From NCBI GenBank assembly GCA_963969495.1, contig OZ018333.1, positions 12,567,420 through 12,631,419 on the forward strand: 64,000 nt of DNA. The letters are read 5' to 3'. The DNA comes from Ceratothoa steindachneri (Eukaryota > Arthropoda > Malacostraca > Isopoda > Cymothoidae). A program made the translations under genes and the position numbers. Below, in pieces: positions 22,465 to 35,672 of the stretch (within the stretch, counting starts at the first letter, position 1; every line of letters begins with the position of its first letter). The notes beneath the pieces were generated by a model. That model searched no databases, was not told the origin of the DNA, and was given only the letters and a program-made list of their open reading frames with translations.

Positions 22465-23178
22465 ATTTTATGAGCCTACCAGGTGAGGCGTCAGTCAAAT
22501 ACAAGACCAAGGAAACAGTGAGATTCAACCACATCCAGGCTTCCCCCTTTAAAAAACAAATCTGGGTTGGGGTGGAGCCGTGGATGGTGGCAGAAGTGCC
22601 CCACTTTAGTTTTGGCTAAGGAAAACCGAAACCTGTGCGCTCGTCATAGCGAGATACGCGGTTCAATGACTGTTGGAGTCGATGTTCCAGAGTTGGCATC
22701 TGGACTGCGCTGAAAGAAATCGAAAGGTCGTCCACGTAGAGCGTAGCAAGAACATCTTCCGGCAGCACCGAGGTGATGCCGTTGATGCTCAGGGCAAAGA
22801 GTGTGACACTGAGGACACTTCCCTGCTGGACACCCTCTTCCTGCTCCTTTGGGCCGGAGAGGGCTCCCCCCACCGGTACGCAGAATCGACGATCTCGCAA
22901 AAATTCAGATATAAACATTGGGAGCCGTCCCCTCGTCCCCATCGTGTGGAGAGTCTCCATGATACCGTATCGCCATGCGGTATCATAGGCCTTCTCCAGA
23001 TCGAAAAACACTGTGGCGTAGTGCTGTCTACGAAGGAAGGCCTCGCAGACGGTATTTTCCAGTAAGAGCCGAGCATCCGACGTGGAGTGGAACTTGCCGA
23101 AGCCGCACTGTGCAGAAGACAGATGGCCTCTGCTGTCCAGGAAAAAAGGTAGTCTAAAAATTAAAAATTTCTCCATCA
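22465..23178 (-). mobile_element. I-like LINE copy F, segment 1 (RT)
   Basis: RT sequence, with YVDDLSISFSAVQ and QQGSVLSVTLFALSINGI on the minus strand (frame 23242-22616 and neighbours). The copy lacks the RNase H and 3' UTR at its left end (22465), so it is deleted there. It ends with AATTTCTCCATCA at 23166-23178, which is repeated at 28013-28025 on the far side of copy E. Confidence 0.85.
23166..23178. repeat. Target-site duplication of copy E (left)
   Basis: AATTTCTCCATCA directly precedes the poly-T start of copy E and is identical to 28013-28025. Confidence 0.9.
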
Positions 23179-23365
23179 TTTTTTTTTTTTTTAAGAGGCT
23201 ATCTGGCGACTGCCGACTTAGGCATAAGTCGCCGAAAAACAAACAGCCTAGTTCTAGGCTACTTTAAAAAATTGAACAGGAAACAAAAATAAAAAGAAAT
23301 AACAATAACAATAACAAAGCAATAACAAAAACAATAACAAAAACAACAACAACAATTGAACCGGG

Positions 23366-26300
23366 TTAAATGAAAGGGAGAAGGCCGGCCTCCCCCGAAA
23401 AGTCAACAAGTCCACCAGTCAAAGGGCACGCACTCATCCCGAGTACAAGGGACAGGCGGTAGCGACCCCGCCCATCCCGGTACCGGGACAGGTGTCGCAC
23501 GCAAAGATCACCCAGACTGGGACATTCGACAAGAATGTGCCGAACAGTCTGGGCGACGACGCAGTGGTTGCAATAGGGCGCAGGCGAGCGCTCCATCAAA
23601 TAGCGATGCGTCACACGAGTGTGCCCGATTCAGAGACGACAGAAAGCAACCTGAAGCCGCCGCGGCATTGGGGGATAGGTCCATGGGAACAGTCGCGGCG
23701 CAATGGCACGCAACTTTAAGTTCCCTTCGACCGTCTCCCATCTTCTTTGCCAAGCAGTCCGAAGAGCTGCCCGTATTCCTGCCATGTAGTCAGTGTAAGG
23801 AAGAGCAAAACGCTGGTCCGGTCGCAGAGTCCTCGCGGACTCTTTGGCGCCCTCATCGGCGCGCTCATTCCCCGCAATTCCTACATGTCCAGGAACCCAG
23901 CAGAAGATAATCTCGACATCTGCCCGGCTCGCCAAAACCGTGGCGTCACGGATATCGCGAACCAGGGGATGCGGAGATTCCAATGCCCCGAGAGCACTCA
24001 AGGCGCTTTGTGAGTCGCTATAGATCACAATCCGGTCTCCGAACCGGGCACGTCGCGTAATCTTCCGTACCGAGTGGTGTATTGCCACCAGCTCGGCCGT
24101 GAAGACAGACGCAGCGCCTGGTAGAGCCCCACTGACTTCCAACAGAGGGGATACGGCTCGGAAGCCGACCCCTCTTGGGACTTGGAGCCATCCGTATACA
24201 CTGGCACGGTACCAGCGTGACACGATGTGTGCTCCAAAAAGGTCGAACGCAATACTCCTGGCGCAGTACAAACTTTGGGAGCAGAGGCGTGGCGACAAAT
24301 AGCCAAATGTTGTACCCTCCAGGGTGGCGTCCTGGGCAGAACCAGGGGCGCCACCGGCCCGAGAGCTATATCTAGCTCTCGAAGGAGTTTCCTGGCCCTA
24401 AACCCAAAGGGCTTAGGGAACGACAAGCGTCGCTCGGCGGCATAGGCATCATCGAGATCAGCTGCGGATGCAGTAAGAGCTGTTGGCGACTGAGGGAGGC
24501 GCCGGGCTCGCGCGTACACGCAAGTGATGCACTGCACGCGGCGCAGAGCGAGTGGCATCTCCCCAGCATTGACCAACAGGCTCTCAATGGACGAAGTGCG
24601 GAAGGCACCGGTCGAAAGGCGAAGGACGGTGTGGTGGATCGAATCCACCTTCCGCAATAAACGCTCGGCTGCGGATGCATAAAACTCGCATCCGTAGTCA
24701 AGCTTCGAGCGAACAAAGGATCGATAAAAAAGTAAGGCAGTAGCCCTATCAGCGCCTCAAGCGTTGAACGTCACGGAACGGAGAATGTCCATGGCGCGGG
24801 TACAAGAGACCCTAAGGCTGCGAATATGAGCCTCCAACGTGAGGCGTCGGTGCAATACAAGACCATGGAAACGGTGCGACTCAACCACATCCAGGCGCAC
24901 CCCATTAAGAAACAAATCTCGGTCGGGGTGAAGCCGTGGATGGCGGCAGAAGTGCACCACTTTAGTCTTGGCCAAAGAAAACCGAAACCTGTGCGCTTCG
25001 GCATAGCGAGAGACGCGGTTCAATGCCTGTTGGAGTCGACGCTCGAGTTGGCATCTGGGCCGCGCCAAAAGAGATCGAAAGGTCGTCCACGTAGAGCGTA
25101 GCGAGAACATCTTCCGGCAGCACCGAGGTGATGCCGTTGATGCTCAGGGCAAAGAGTGTGACACTGAGGACACTTCCCTGCGGGACACCCTCTTCCTGCT
25201 CCTTTGTGCCGGAGAGGGCTCCCCCCACCCGTACGCGGAATCGACGATCTCGCAAAAATTCAGATATAAACATTGGGAGGCGTCCCCTCGCCCCTATCGT
25301 GTAGAGTGTCTCCATGATACCGTATCGCCATGCGGTATCATAGGCCTTCTCCAGATCAAAAAACACCGTGGCGTAGTGCTGTCTACGAAGGAAAGCCTCG
25401 CAGACGGCATTTTCCAGTCGGAGCAAGCATCCGACGTGGAGTGGAACTTACGGAAGCTGCACTGTGCAGAAGACAGATGGCCTCCGCTGTCCAGGAAAAA
25501 GGCTAATCTAACATTTACCAATTTCTCCATCAACTTGCCCATGCAAGAGGTTAGAGAGATTGGGCGGAAACCGGTCGGAGTAGAGTGATCTCTCCCCGGC
25601 GTGCCAAAGGCGAGCACAGTAGCGATTCCCCAGGAGTCTAGGAGAAGACCTTCACTCAGATCCTGTTGAACAAATCTAAGACAAAGGCCATGCCTCGCTC
25701 ACCCAGGTGTCGAAGCATGGCGTACGGGACATCGTCCGGACCATGGGCACTGTCCGCGCACGAAGCGAGAGCGGAACGCAACTCACTAAAGGTAAACTTG
25801 TCGTTGAAGGGTTCTCCGCCTCTGGAGGTAAAGTCCAGCCGGTGGCCTTCCGCGACATGACGACGTGCATTGAATGCTGGCTGGCGGAGCCCCCTCACGG
25901 CTAGAGAATGCGAAAAAAGCGGTCGCTAAGGATTCCGCCACGGACGCGGGGTCCGAGATTGCAGGCCCATTCTCCTGGAGAACTTGCCCCGGATCCTTTT
26001 GACTCGCTTCCACACCTCAGCTAAAAGGGTCTTCCCGTTAAGTGAAGACACGGGTTCCCCCAAGAAGAGCGGCAGGCGTGCTTCCAAATATACCGGAACC
26101 TAGCCCTAGCCCGACGAAATTCAGCGACAGTGAAATCGTTCGGGCGGCGCTTATAGCGCATGTAAGCATAACGCTTCTGTTTGAGGGCCGTCTCACACTC
26201 GGCCGACCACCATGGGAGTGGTCGGCATGCAAAACGGCCAGACGTCCTAGGAATAGTAGTCAGGCCCACGGCGATGAGGTTGCCGGAGAACTCAACGGCC

Positions 26301-27130
26301 CATCTACCGACCTAAACTCCTCGACTGAGATAGAGAATTCAGTCATTTCCTGAAATGCAGGCCACCGAGCCCGCGCCAAGCACCACCGAGGTGGTCTCTC
26401 AGGCGGCAGGTGCCCTGAAAATGATATTTGAATGGGAAAGTGATCACTACCATGGAGGTCATCAACCACCTCCCAATCAAAATCAGGCTGTGCATCCGAA
26501 GAGCACAAAGATAGGTCGAGGTGAGAAAATGAAGCGGTTCTCGGACAGTGATGCGTAAACTCATCCACGTTTAGGACACCCATCTCAAGCTCTTCGATCA
26601 GATCGGCAAGGACTTATCCCCTGGGATTTATGGAGTAATCTCCCCAGAGAGGATGCCTGCCGTTCAGATCTCCAAGCAAGAGATAGGGCCTCGGCAACCG
26701 TGCCACGACGCGGCGGAAGTCCCCCGCGTCGGAGTCAGCTGACGGTGGAATGTACGCAGAAATCAGAGTATACCTCATATCCAGGTGCAGCTGCACAGCC
26801 ACTGCCTGAAAGGAGGTATCTAAAGAGAAAGGAAGAGAGGAGACATCATGCCGGGTGTAAACCACGCATCCCCCAGCCCGGCCATCCCGCGGTGGTGGGG
26901 TCGCAAGACCATTATACCCCGGAAGGGCGGGCAGGGAGCACGCGCCTAGCATGGTCTCCTGCAAAACGATAGCTAAATGGGAACGGGATGAGACGAGCCT
27001 CCGCAGCTCCTCCCAGTAGGCCCGGAGTTCACGGCAATTCTATTGAAGGAATATGCCCTCCAGGCCTAGCTCGGAGGAGACGCGGAGGCCCTCCTCGAAC
27101 TGAAGACCTTCACGGGAATGGCCGTACGCT
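23366..27130 (-). pseudogene. Copy E ORF2: endonuclease-RT-RNase H (broken)
   Basis: C-terminal zinc motif CNHCVVAQTVRHILVEC near 23560. RNase H lies between about 24240 and 23720, with SDSQSAL, TAELVAI and GHVGIAGNERADEGAKE all present, but the first block YTDGSKSQEG is in a different frame from the rest (frameshift near 24170). RT is at 25617-24750 with PQGSVLSVTLFALSINGI and YVDDLSISFGAAQ. The endonuclease is at about 26964-26260 (FQAVAVQLHLDMRYTLISAYIP, LLGDLNGRHPLWGD). The part of RT toward the N-terminus also has small deletions near 25890 and 25990. Apart from these lesions it is close to the family consensus, so the insertion is relatively young. Confidence 0.85.
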
Positions 27131-28012
27131 TCCCGGGGGCAGAACTCCGGGCGCTGTTGGCCGGACAAAGCACTGAAGGCGCTGTCGCATTCGAGGACTT
27201 ATTGGGGGAGGTTGGGCTCACCATGCGAGTCTTTTCCTCCCTCCGCCTCGAAACCTTAGGCGGGCGTTGCGGCTTCGGTGGCAGGGGACCCTCTTTTCGA
27301 GGAACCACCGTTTCCGAGCCACTCGCTCCACGTCGGGGCGTGGGCGAAGAGGCCGAAGCTCCTTTGTTGCTGTCCTCCTTTCGGGGAACAGCTTTAGGAA
27401 CCTCGGAAGATGGCCTAGCGACCATCTTCAGTCTAACGACTCGGTGGAGGCGCGTGGCCGTTTCGCCTTACGGGAAACGGTCACGCTGGGGGAAGAGGGG
27501 GGAGCCCTGGTTTTAGCCGGGGAAGAGTATGAACCCTTTTTGCCGCCAGCTTTACCAGGGAAGTGCCCGGGTTGGGTAGAGCCCGCAGAAGGACTCCGAA
27601 TGGGCGCGGAAACAACCGTGCTCGTTGGCCTGGATGGGCCAGGAGCAGAGGGTGCCTTTCTAAATATTGAGGCATATGATGTCCCAGGCAGAGCGGGGTG
27701 CGCCAGGACCAAGTCCTTTGCCTCGCGGAATGAGAGTCGATCCTGGGCCTGAACGGCCAGGATTTCTTTCTCAAGGAGATATGCACCACATTGCTTCGAA
27801 GAAGCAGGGTGCGGCTCTCCACAATTGACACACTTGGCCACACACGATTTGGACTTATCGTGTGCGACCTTGGAGCAATTTACACAGACTTTGGGTGACC
27901 CCGACTTTGCCCGTCTACATGAGCGATTCGTATGGCCGAGGCGGTGACAGTAATAGCACTGCCACGGCAGTGGCACGAATGCCTTCACGCGGTAGCGGTA
28001 CCAACCGGCACG
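27066..28012 (-). pseudogene. Copy E ORF1, C-terminal part only
   Basis: The truncated gag-like ORF, with knuckles CYYCHRLGHTNRSC, CVNCSKVAHDKSKSC and CVNCGEPHPASSKQC at about 27960-27800, then a Pro/Ser-rich tail with one deletion near 27430. The N-terminal half was never inserted (5' truncation). Confidence 0.85.
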
Positions 28013-28025
28013 AATTTCTCCATCA
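28013..28025. repeat. Target-site duplication of copy E (right)
   Basis: AATTTCTCCATCA, identical to 23166-23178, directly follows the truncated 5' end of copy E. Confidence 0.9.
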
Positions 28026-28602
28026 ACTTGCCCACGCAAGAGGTTAGAGAGATTGGGCGGAAACCAGTCGGAGTAGAGTGATCTCTCCCCGGTTTGCGAA
28101 AGGCAAGCACAGTAGCGATTCGCCAGGAGTCTGGGAGAAGACCTTCCACCCAGATCCTGTTGAACAAATCTAACAGAAAGGCCATGCCTCGCTCACCCAG
28201 GTGTCGAAGCATGGCGTACGGGACATCGTCCGGACCATGGGCGGTATCCGCGCATGAAGGAAGAGCAGAATACAACTCACTAAAGGTAAACTTGTCGTTG
28301 AAGGGTTCTCCGCCTCTGGAGGTAAAGTCCAGCCGGCGGCCTTCCGCGACATGACGACGTGCATTGAATGCTGGCTGGCGGAGCCGCATCACGGCTAGAG
28401 AATGCGAAAAAGCGGTAGCGAAGGATTCCATGATGGACGCGGAATCTGAGATTGCGGGAGGGGAGTCCTGCGAGAACTTGCCCCGAATCCTTTTGACTCG
28501 CTTGCACACCTCTGCCAGAGTGTTCTTCCCGTTAAGTGAAGACACGTATGCACGCCAAGAAGAGCAGCAGGCGTGCTTCGAAATATACTGGAACCTGGTT
28601 TG
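28013..28602 (-). mobile_element. I-like LINE copy F, segment 2 (RT fingers)
   Basis: Resumes exactly where segment 1 stopped: SCVGKLMEKF, RPISLTS, GPDDVPYAMLRHLGERGMAFLLDLFNRIWVEG, then KRVKRIRGKF. It ends at about 28602 (GGAACCT), the 5'-truncated end of copy F, followed by unrelated AT-rich DNA. Confidence 0.85.
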
Positions 28603-30107
<1,505 letters not shown>

Positions 30108-30673
30108 AAGAACATAAGAAGAACATAAAAAAGAAGGAGACTGCAAAAGACCATTCATGGCCTTCACTTGGCAGCTCCTGTTCCAGTCAACACACAAAAG
30201 ATTTCTTACACCAGAGAAAAGTCATCAACATTGTCACCCTTTACAGGAGTTCGTCAGATCTAATCTACAATATACATAAAATGCATCCAGAGGATTATGT
30301 CCATTCATGCAACTGCAAAATATAATCTCCCCACTCCTTAGAAAAATATATACATATGTACATAAAAAAAAGTCAGTCCCATCTAGCAGCTTCATCCATA
30401 TATTTATCTAATCTATTCTTAAAACTCCCCAGAGAGGAGGCTTCTATCACATGCCTAGTGAGCCTATTCCATTCATCTACCACACGATTTGTAAACCAAT
30501 TCCTCCCAATCTCCTTCCTAAACCTATACTTATCAAGCTTAAACCCATTGCTACGTGTCCTGTCATGTTCACTAAGTATAAGAACCTTACCCAGATCCCC
30601 TTTATCAGGGCCAGGAGTCTTGTACAAGTTCATTTTATTTAATTTATCGATTACTAGTTGTGAATTTACTTCA
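30108..30673 (-). mobile_element. Chimeric tail: LINE D piece fused to CR1 3' end
   Basis: 30607-30673 is LINE D sequence (VNSQLVIDKLNKMNLYKTPG) joined at 30606 to the CR1 tail (DLGKVLILSEHDRT onward) ending with TTCTTATG-type repeats at 30108. The same junction occurs at 20977/20978, and the two segments are about 97% alike by eye. It lies directly downstream of the near full-length CR1 copy, whose own 3' UTR is missing. Confidence 0.85.
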
Positions 30674-33600
30674 TAAAAAAAGTCAAGTCCCATTTAGCAG
30701 CTTTATCCAGAGAGGAGGCTTCTATCACATGTCTAGTGAGCCTATTCCATTCATCTACCACATGATTTGTAAACCAATTCTTCCCAATCTCCTTCCTAAA
30801 CCTATACTTATCTAGCTTAAACCCATTGCTACGTGTCCTGTCATGTTCACTTAGTATAAGAACCTTACCCAGATCCTCTTTATTATATCCTTTTACCCAT
30901 TTGAAGACTTCAATCAATTCCCCTCTGACTCTTCTCCTTTCCAATGTATGTAGATTTAGTTTTCTGAGCCTTTCACCATAAGGTAAGTTCCTTAGCCCAC
31001 CAATCATCTTTGTCATCCTTCTCTGCACAGACTCAAGCAAATCAATATCCTTCCTATAATATGGTGACCAAAATTGTACTGCATAGTCTAGATGAGGCCT
31101 AACTAGCACCAGATACAGTTTTAGAATGACTTCAGCACTCTTATTGCTTACACTCCTCCTAATGAATCCGAATATCCTATTAGCTTTATTCTTAGCATTT
31201 AGGCATTGCTTTCTAGGACGAAGGTCTAAACTTACCAAAATACCCAAGTCCCTCTCACAATCGGTCCTCCCTAAAATTCTCCCATTTAATTTATAACTAT
31301 TCAATGGATTATTTCTACCTATACTAAGTACACTACATTTGTCTATGTTAAACTTCATTTGCCATTTTTCAGCCCAATTGGACAGAATGGTCAATTCCTC
31401 CTGCATTACAACAGCATCAGAATCAGCCCTAATGGCCCACCTAGCTTAGTATCATCAGCAAATTTACTCAGGTCACTACTTATACCCATGTCAAGATCAT
31501 TAATATAAATTAAGAATAGCAAGGGACCCAAAACAGATCCTTGTGGAACTCCACTGCTAACACCCCCCCACTCAGATTTAACTCCATCTATACTAACTCT
31601 TTGCTGTCTGTCACCAAGCGATGACTGAATCCACCAAAATATACTGCCATCAATCCTGTATGCTTTAACTTTGCTCAGAAGTCGTAAGTGTGGCACTCGA
31701 TCGAAAGCATTACTAAAGTCCAAGTATAAAATATCATAGTTTTCATCATTATCTGCTGCTTCATACACCTTACTATAAAAAGACAGCAAATTAGTCAGAC
31801 AGGATTTACCCTTACTAAAGCCATGCTGTGATTCTTTTATCAACTTATGCTTATCCAAGTGATCTCTAATATTCCTTGCTATAATAGATTCCATCATTTT
31901 CCCTACCACTGATGTCAAACTTACTGGTCTGTAATTAGACATATTTGTTTTATCCCCTTTCTTAAATATAGGTATCACATTGGCTTTCTTCCATGCCACT
32001 GGCACAATGCCACTCTCCAATGATTTTCTAAAGATGCATGCTAGGGGCTCACTTAACACATCCTTACATTCTTTCAAAATTCTAGGAAAGAGCTCATCAG
32101 GACCGGGTGCTTTACTACTTTTGATTTTATCAATTTCCTTTGTCACTATCTCCTTTGTGATCAATATATCCTTTAATTTCTCTTCATCATTACCCCGAAA
32201 GATCATTGACACCTCAGGTATATTTAGAGTATCCTCCTGTGTAAATACTGAGAGAAAAAAGTCATTTAGCATTCCAGCCATTGAGTCCCTATCACTCACT
32301 AATTCTCCATTGGAATCTATAAGTGGGCCTATTTTATCTCTAACCTTAGTTTTGTATAATTGATAAAAACTTTTAGGATCTTCCTTTGCCCTATTTGCCA
32401 CTTTAATTTCATAATTTCTCCTTGCTACTCTAACTAACTTTTTAACATCTCTTGCTAGTTCATTATATTTCTGCCTTAAGTGATCCTCCCCATTTTTTAT
32501 TTTCCTATAAATGCCCTTTTTAATGCCAATATAATGCTTAATTTTATCTGTCATCCATTTTGGGTCATTATTTTTAGTCCTAATCTCCTTATATGGAATG
32601 TTAATCATCTGACCTGTAATTAATTGCTCAATTATTCTTTCATACTCCTCTTCAATTGTAATCTCTTCCTCCTGGTGATTATTGTCTCCACTAACTGATA
32701 TCATTGAATCTATTCCTGAATTGATTTCATTGCCTGGTTTCTGTACAACTGCCTCCAGGTAAGTCCTGAGCCCATTATAATTTGCTCTTCTAAAGTCAGG
32801 AATTTTAACATTGTTCATGCTACTATCAATACCATTCCATTTCATCTTGAATCTAATTTCACAATGGTCACTATTACCCAAATTTCCTCCAATCTCAGTA
32901 TCCTTAATAACTTCTTCCCTATTTGTCAGAACTAAATCCAGTATATTATTACCTCTAGTAGGTTTGTTAATAATCTGCCTCAGAAAATTATCTTGGACAA
33001 CATTCAAAAATTCCTCAGCCTCCTGATCACCCACAAGAGCTTCCCAGTCTATATTTCTGTAATTAAAATCGCCCATTATACACACATGCTTACTTCTACA
33101 TGCCCGTTCTATCTCCTGCCACAGAAGATTTGAAGCTTCCTTACTAATATTTGGTGGTCTGTATAATAATCCTATGACAAGCTTGTTTTTATCTTCCTTT
33201 ACATTTAGCCATAATGACTCTGTGTTATCATCTAATTTAATTGTACTGTTTACACAACACTGGAGATTATCTTTAATATAAATAATAACCCCTCCTCCTC
33301 TCTTCCTATTCCTATCTGTATGGAACATGTTAAAGCCCTCAATCTCAACCTCAGGTTTAAAGTGATTACCTGCCAAATCAAGCCATGACTCTGTTATCGC
33401 AATTATATCGAAATTCTCTTCACTCGCTAACGCTCTTAAGAGATCTATCTTATTCCTTATACTCCGACCATTTGTGTAGTATATTTTTAAGGTTTTTTTA
33501 TTATTCCCTTCTTCATTGCATCGTGCTTTTTTATTCCTAGTTATCTGCTCATTCACTTGTGCATTAGTTCCCCTATAACACATCAGTATGTCCTCCCCCC

Positions 33601-33697
33601 TAGCTATTCCTCTATCTCTGCATCCCTTCCATTTCCTATACCTGCCCTCTATTCCTGTTATTCCCTTACCTCTAACAGCTTCTAGTTTCCCACCCAT
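30666..33697 (-). pseudogene. CR1 ORF2: AP endonuclease and reverse transcriptase, one frameshift
   Basis: Open for 763 codons from 33697 to 31406, then for a further 246 codons in another frame, with the break just after FADDTKLGG. The endonuclease is at residues about 60-300 ([52 protein letters not shown]), with every catalytic position visible. The RT is at about 560-760 ([60 protein letters not shown]). The thumb and C-terminus follow in the second frame (ILSNWAEKWQMKFN, RPHLDYAVQFWSPY). The family function is nicking of target DNA and target-primed reverse transcription. Only one clear lesion makes this the best preserved polymerase in the window. The last dozen codons (DKAAKWDLTFFMK) run into the chimeric tail. 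Confidence 0.88.
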
Positions 33698-34870
33698 AAG
33701 GACCTAATCACACTATACAGCTCCCCCAATAGAACAACACCTGCCCGACTAAGATGGAGCCCATCCATAGCATACAACCTCCTATTCCCGTAAAACCCAC
33801 CCCAGACATCTACAAACACCAATCCTAACTCCTCACACAGTCCTTTCACAAATTCATTCAAACCAATTGCACGCGACAACCATTCTACCCCCACATCCAA
33901 TCTCGGAAGCACACGAGAAACAACACCCTTTTACCCTGCTTTTACTCATCCTTTCAACTAACCTTTTATACTGCTCACGTAACTCACATGTACTCACCTT
34001 CTCTACATCATTCACTCCCACATGCGTAATCACAACTGCATCCCTCTCACAGCCAGAAACCAGCCTATCATACCTCTCACAAACATCACTTACACCAGCA
34101 CCCAGCGGACAAACTCTCATTCCCTTCCACTTGCTATCACTCAACTTCCTATCTAAATACCTAATCTGAGTCACCCATCACTAGGACCTCAGTTATTCTC
34201 CTATTCTGTCTTGGCCTAACATTACCCTCCCTCCTGCTCTCAGTCACAATACCACCCATCCTGCTTTCATCCACAATCACACCAGGCAGATCACTTTCAC
34301 ACTCTTGCTCTCTCAGGACATTGAATCTGTTAGTCAACCTAACAGGTTGTATATCCTTCCATTTTAAACACCTAATCTGTCCTAATTTATCTATCCTATC
34401 CATTTTCATCCACCATTCATCATCACTCACAACTTCCACACTGTTCCCAGTCCTAGCCCTATCTTCCACCCTCTTAGCACTAATCTCCCCCTTCAATCGC
34501 ACACTTGCATCTCTTCTCACCTCAAACACCAAATCATTCAACCTCTTACATTCCCCACTCAAACTCCTAACCTCCCCTTCCAGGAAACACACACGGCATT
34601 CAGTTACATTCACTCTCCTTTCAACTCCACATGCATCACACACCACATACACACTACTTTCAAACGGCATGCTCTCACCATCTATACAAACAGCCATACT
34701 CTCAGAAATTTACTAAGGAAAAAGTTAACACTCACCAAAAAAATTCTTGCTCAGGATTGCTGCCAGTTATCTTCCCCAAAAGTATCAATCACTAATGTAT
34801 TTATTACACAGTGATTGATGTATTAAATAAATACAAGAAAAGCTACACACCCAAATCAGTATTATATCCC
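30674..34870 (-). mobile_element. CR1-type LINE, near full length
   Basis: Carries ORF1 with a CxxC zinc motif and an SGNH esterase, then ORF2 with endonuclease and RT, on the minus strand. Family assignment rests on the esterase ORF1, the FADDTKL RT and the octamer-like 3' repeats. The sense strand is G-rich and C-poor. A 5' UTR lies from about 34870 to 34698. The 5' boundary with PLE-derived DNA at about 34870-34930 is not sharply defined. Confidence 0.85.
33682..34697 (-). pseudogene. CR1 ORF1: zinc motif plus SGNH esterase (two frameshifts)
   Basis: Starts MAVCIDGES at 34697. Residues about 20-40 hold a CxxC...CxxC cluster (CDACGVERR, CRVC), followed by a charged region that may be coiled coil. 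The SGNH hydrolase blocks are visible: VLVMGDS (block I), GVNDV (block III, in HVGVNDV) and DGLHLS (block V). A frameshift falls directly after GDS near 34165 and another near 33900. Esterase-bearing ORF1 proteins are known in CR1 and related LINEs, and their exact role is unsettled. ORF1 ends at 33682, overlapping the ORF2 start at 33697 by a few bases. Confidence 0.83.
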
Positions 34871-35399
34871 AATCTTACAATGAGAATCAGGAGCTTCTTG
34901 TAAGACAACCTTCCAGAACAAAGCCAGACAGCCAATGAAGCAGCAATAGTAATACATTATTTAATAAATTGAAAATGTGAAAAAATCATTTGAAAACTCG
35001 ACACTAAATAGAGATGCTATAAATATGGATAAATATAAAAAATATACTATTTGGGGCAATTAATTGGTATACAAAAATATTAGTCACTTTAGTGGATGGC
35101 AAAAGCGGGAAGACTGAGGAAAGATTATAGAAGGAACCGATTAAAGATTGGCAGGTTGTGAAAATATTTTGAGTGGTTTATAAAATGAGAAGGGGAAAAG
35201 CAGTTGAATCAGAATTTAAACTGGGATTTAGTTGTTTTATAAATAATGATTTGAGAATGCGGAGGAAAGTGGAGTCCTTTGCATGTCCTATAATTTGAAA
35301 GTTTTTGTGGGAAATTTCTGTCTTACATTTAATTGCATATATATAGTCATATGAGATGCTGCTGGCCAGTCTAATCTTCAATTTCACGGTGAATGTAAG

Positions 35400-35590
35400 G
35401 ACACATAGGAGGCTGAGGTACATGTGATTTATTTATGGAACAACGTTTCGGGCGTATCACCCATCTTCAGGTTCTAAAACATAAATTAATCTAATACAGT
35501 TAAAGAATATTAAAAATATTAAAAATAATTAGGTTATGACTATGTAGGTAAATCAAAAATTAGAAAATAATTGAGGAATTTCTTCAGTTT
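35400..35590. repeat. PLE-2 flanking inverted repeat, left arm
   Basis: Reverse complement of 37672-37838 with few differences; shared blocks include AACCTGAAGATGGGTGATAC and ATAAATCACATGTACCTCAG (as read on the right arm). Confidence 0.85.
35437..35476 (-). ncRNA. Hammerhead-ribozyme-like motif in PLE terminal repeat
   Basis: The sense strand shows core CTGAAGA (fits CUGANGA), a GGGT/GCCC stem, then GAAAC and GTTGTT. GAAC before the core can pair with GTTC after it (stem I). Stem III would be minimal and one extra T precedes the GGG stem, so the fold is imperfect. Hammerhead motifs in Penelope-like terminal repeats are established. The inverted partner at 37777-37811 has CGAGAT in place of CGAAAC and would be inactive. 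Confidence 0.45.
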
Positions 35591-35672
35591 GTGATAAAAT
35601 TTGTGTGCCACTTCTGAGAAGTCAGATTCTGAGAAGTGGCACACAAATTTTATCACAAACTGAAGAAATTGA
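35574..35672. repeat. Near-perfect palindrome at PLE head-to-head junction
   Basis: About 40-base arms (AATTTCTTCAGTTTGTGATA... and its exact reverse complement) with a central loop of 14 or so bases around 35616-35628. One arm starts the minus PLE fragment and the other the plus PLE, so the two copies are joined head to head. Confidence 0.9.

Larger units (their letters stand above)
23179..28012 (-). mobile_element. I-like LINE copy E inserted in copy F
   Basis: Begins at 23179 with poly-T (poly-A of the element), then a 3' UTR with AACAAT-type repeats, RNase H, RT, endonuclease and part of ORF1. It is 5'-truncated inside the ORF1 zinc-knuckle region (CAACCGGCACG at 28012). The perfect 13-bp duplication on both sides proves a single retrotransposition event into copy F. 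Confidence 0.93.
34930..35620 (-). mobile_element. Penelope-like fragment 2 (minus), pLTR plus protein C-terminus
   Basis: Reading the minus strand: a short piece of PLE coding sequence (35615-35575), a pLTR with a hammerhead-like motif (35590-35400), then 5'-truncated coding for the PLE C-terminus (35423-35178, ending LKSLFIKQLNPSLNSDS), then a 3' UTR to about 34930. PLEs commonly occur as such pLTR-plus-truncated-copy arrangements. The coding part ends in a proper stop at 35178. Confidence 0.7.
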
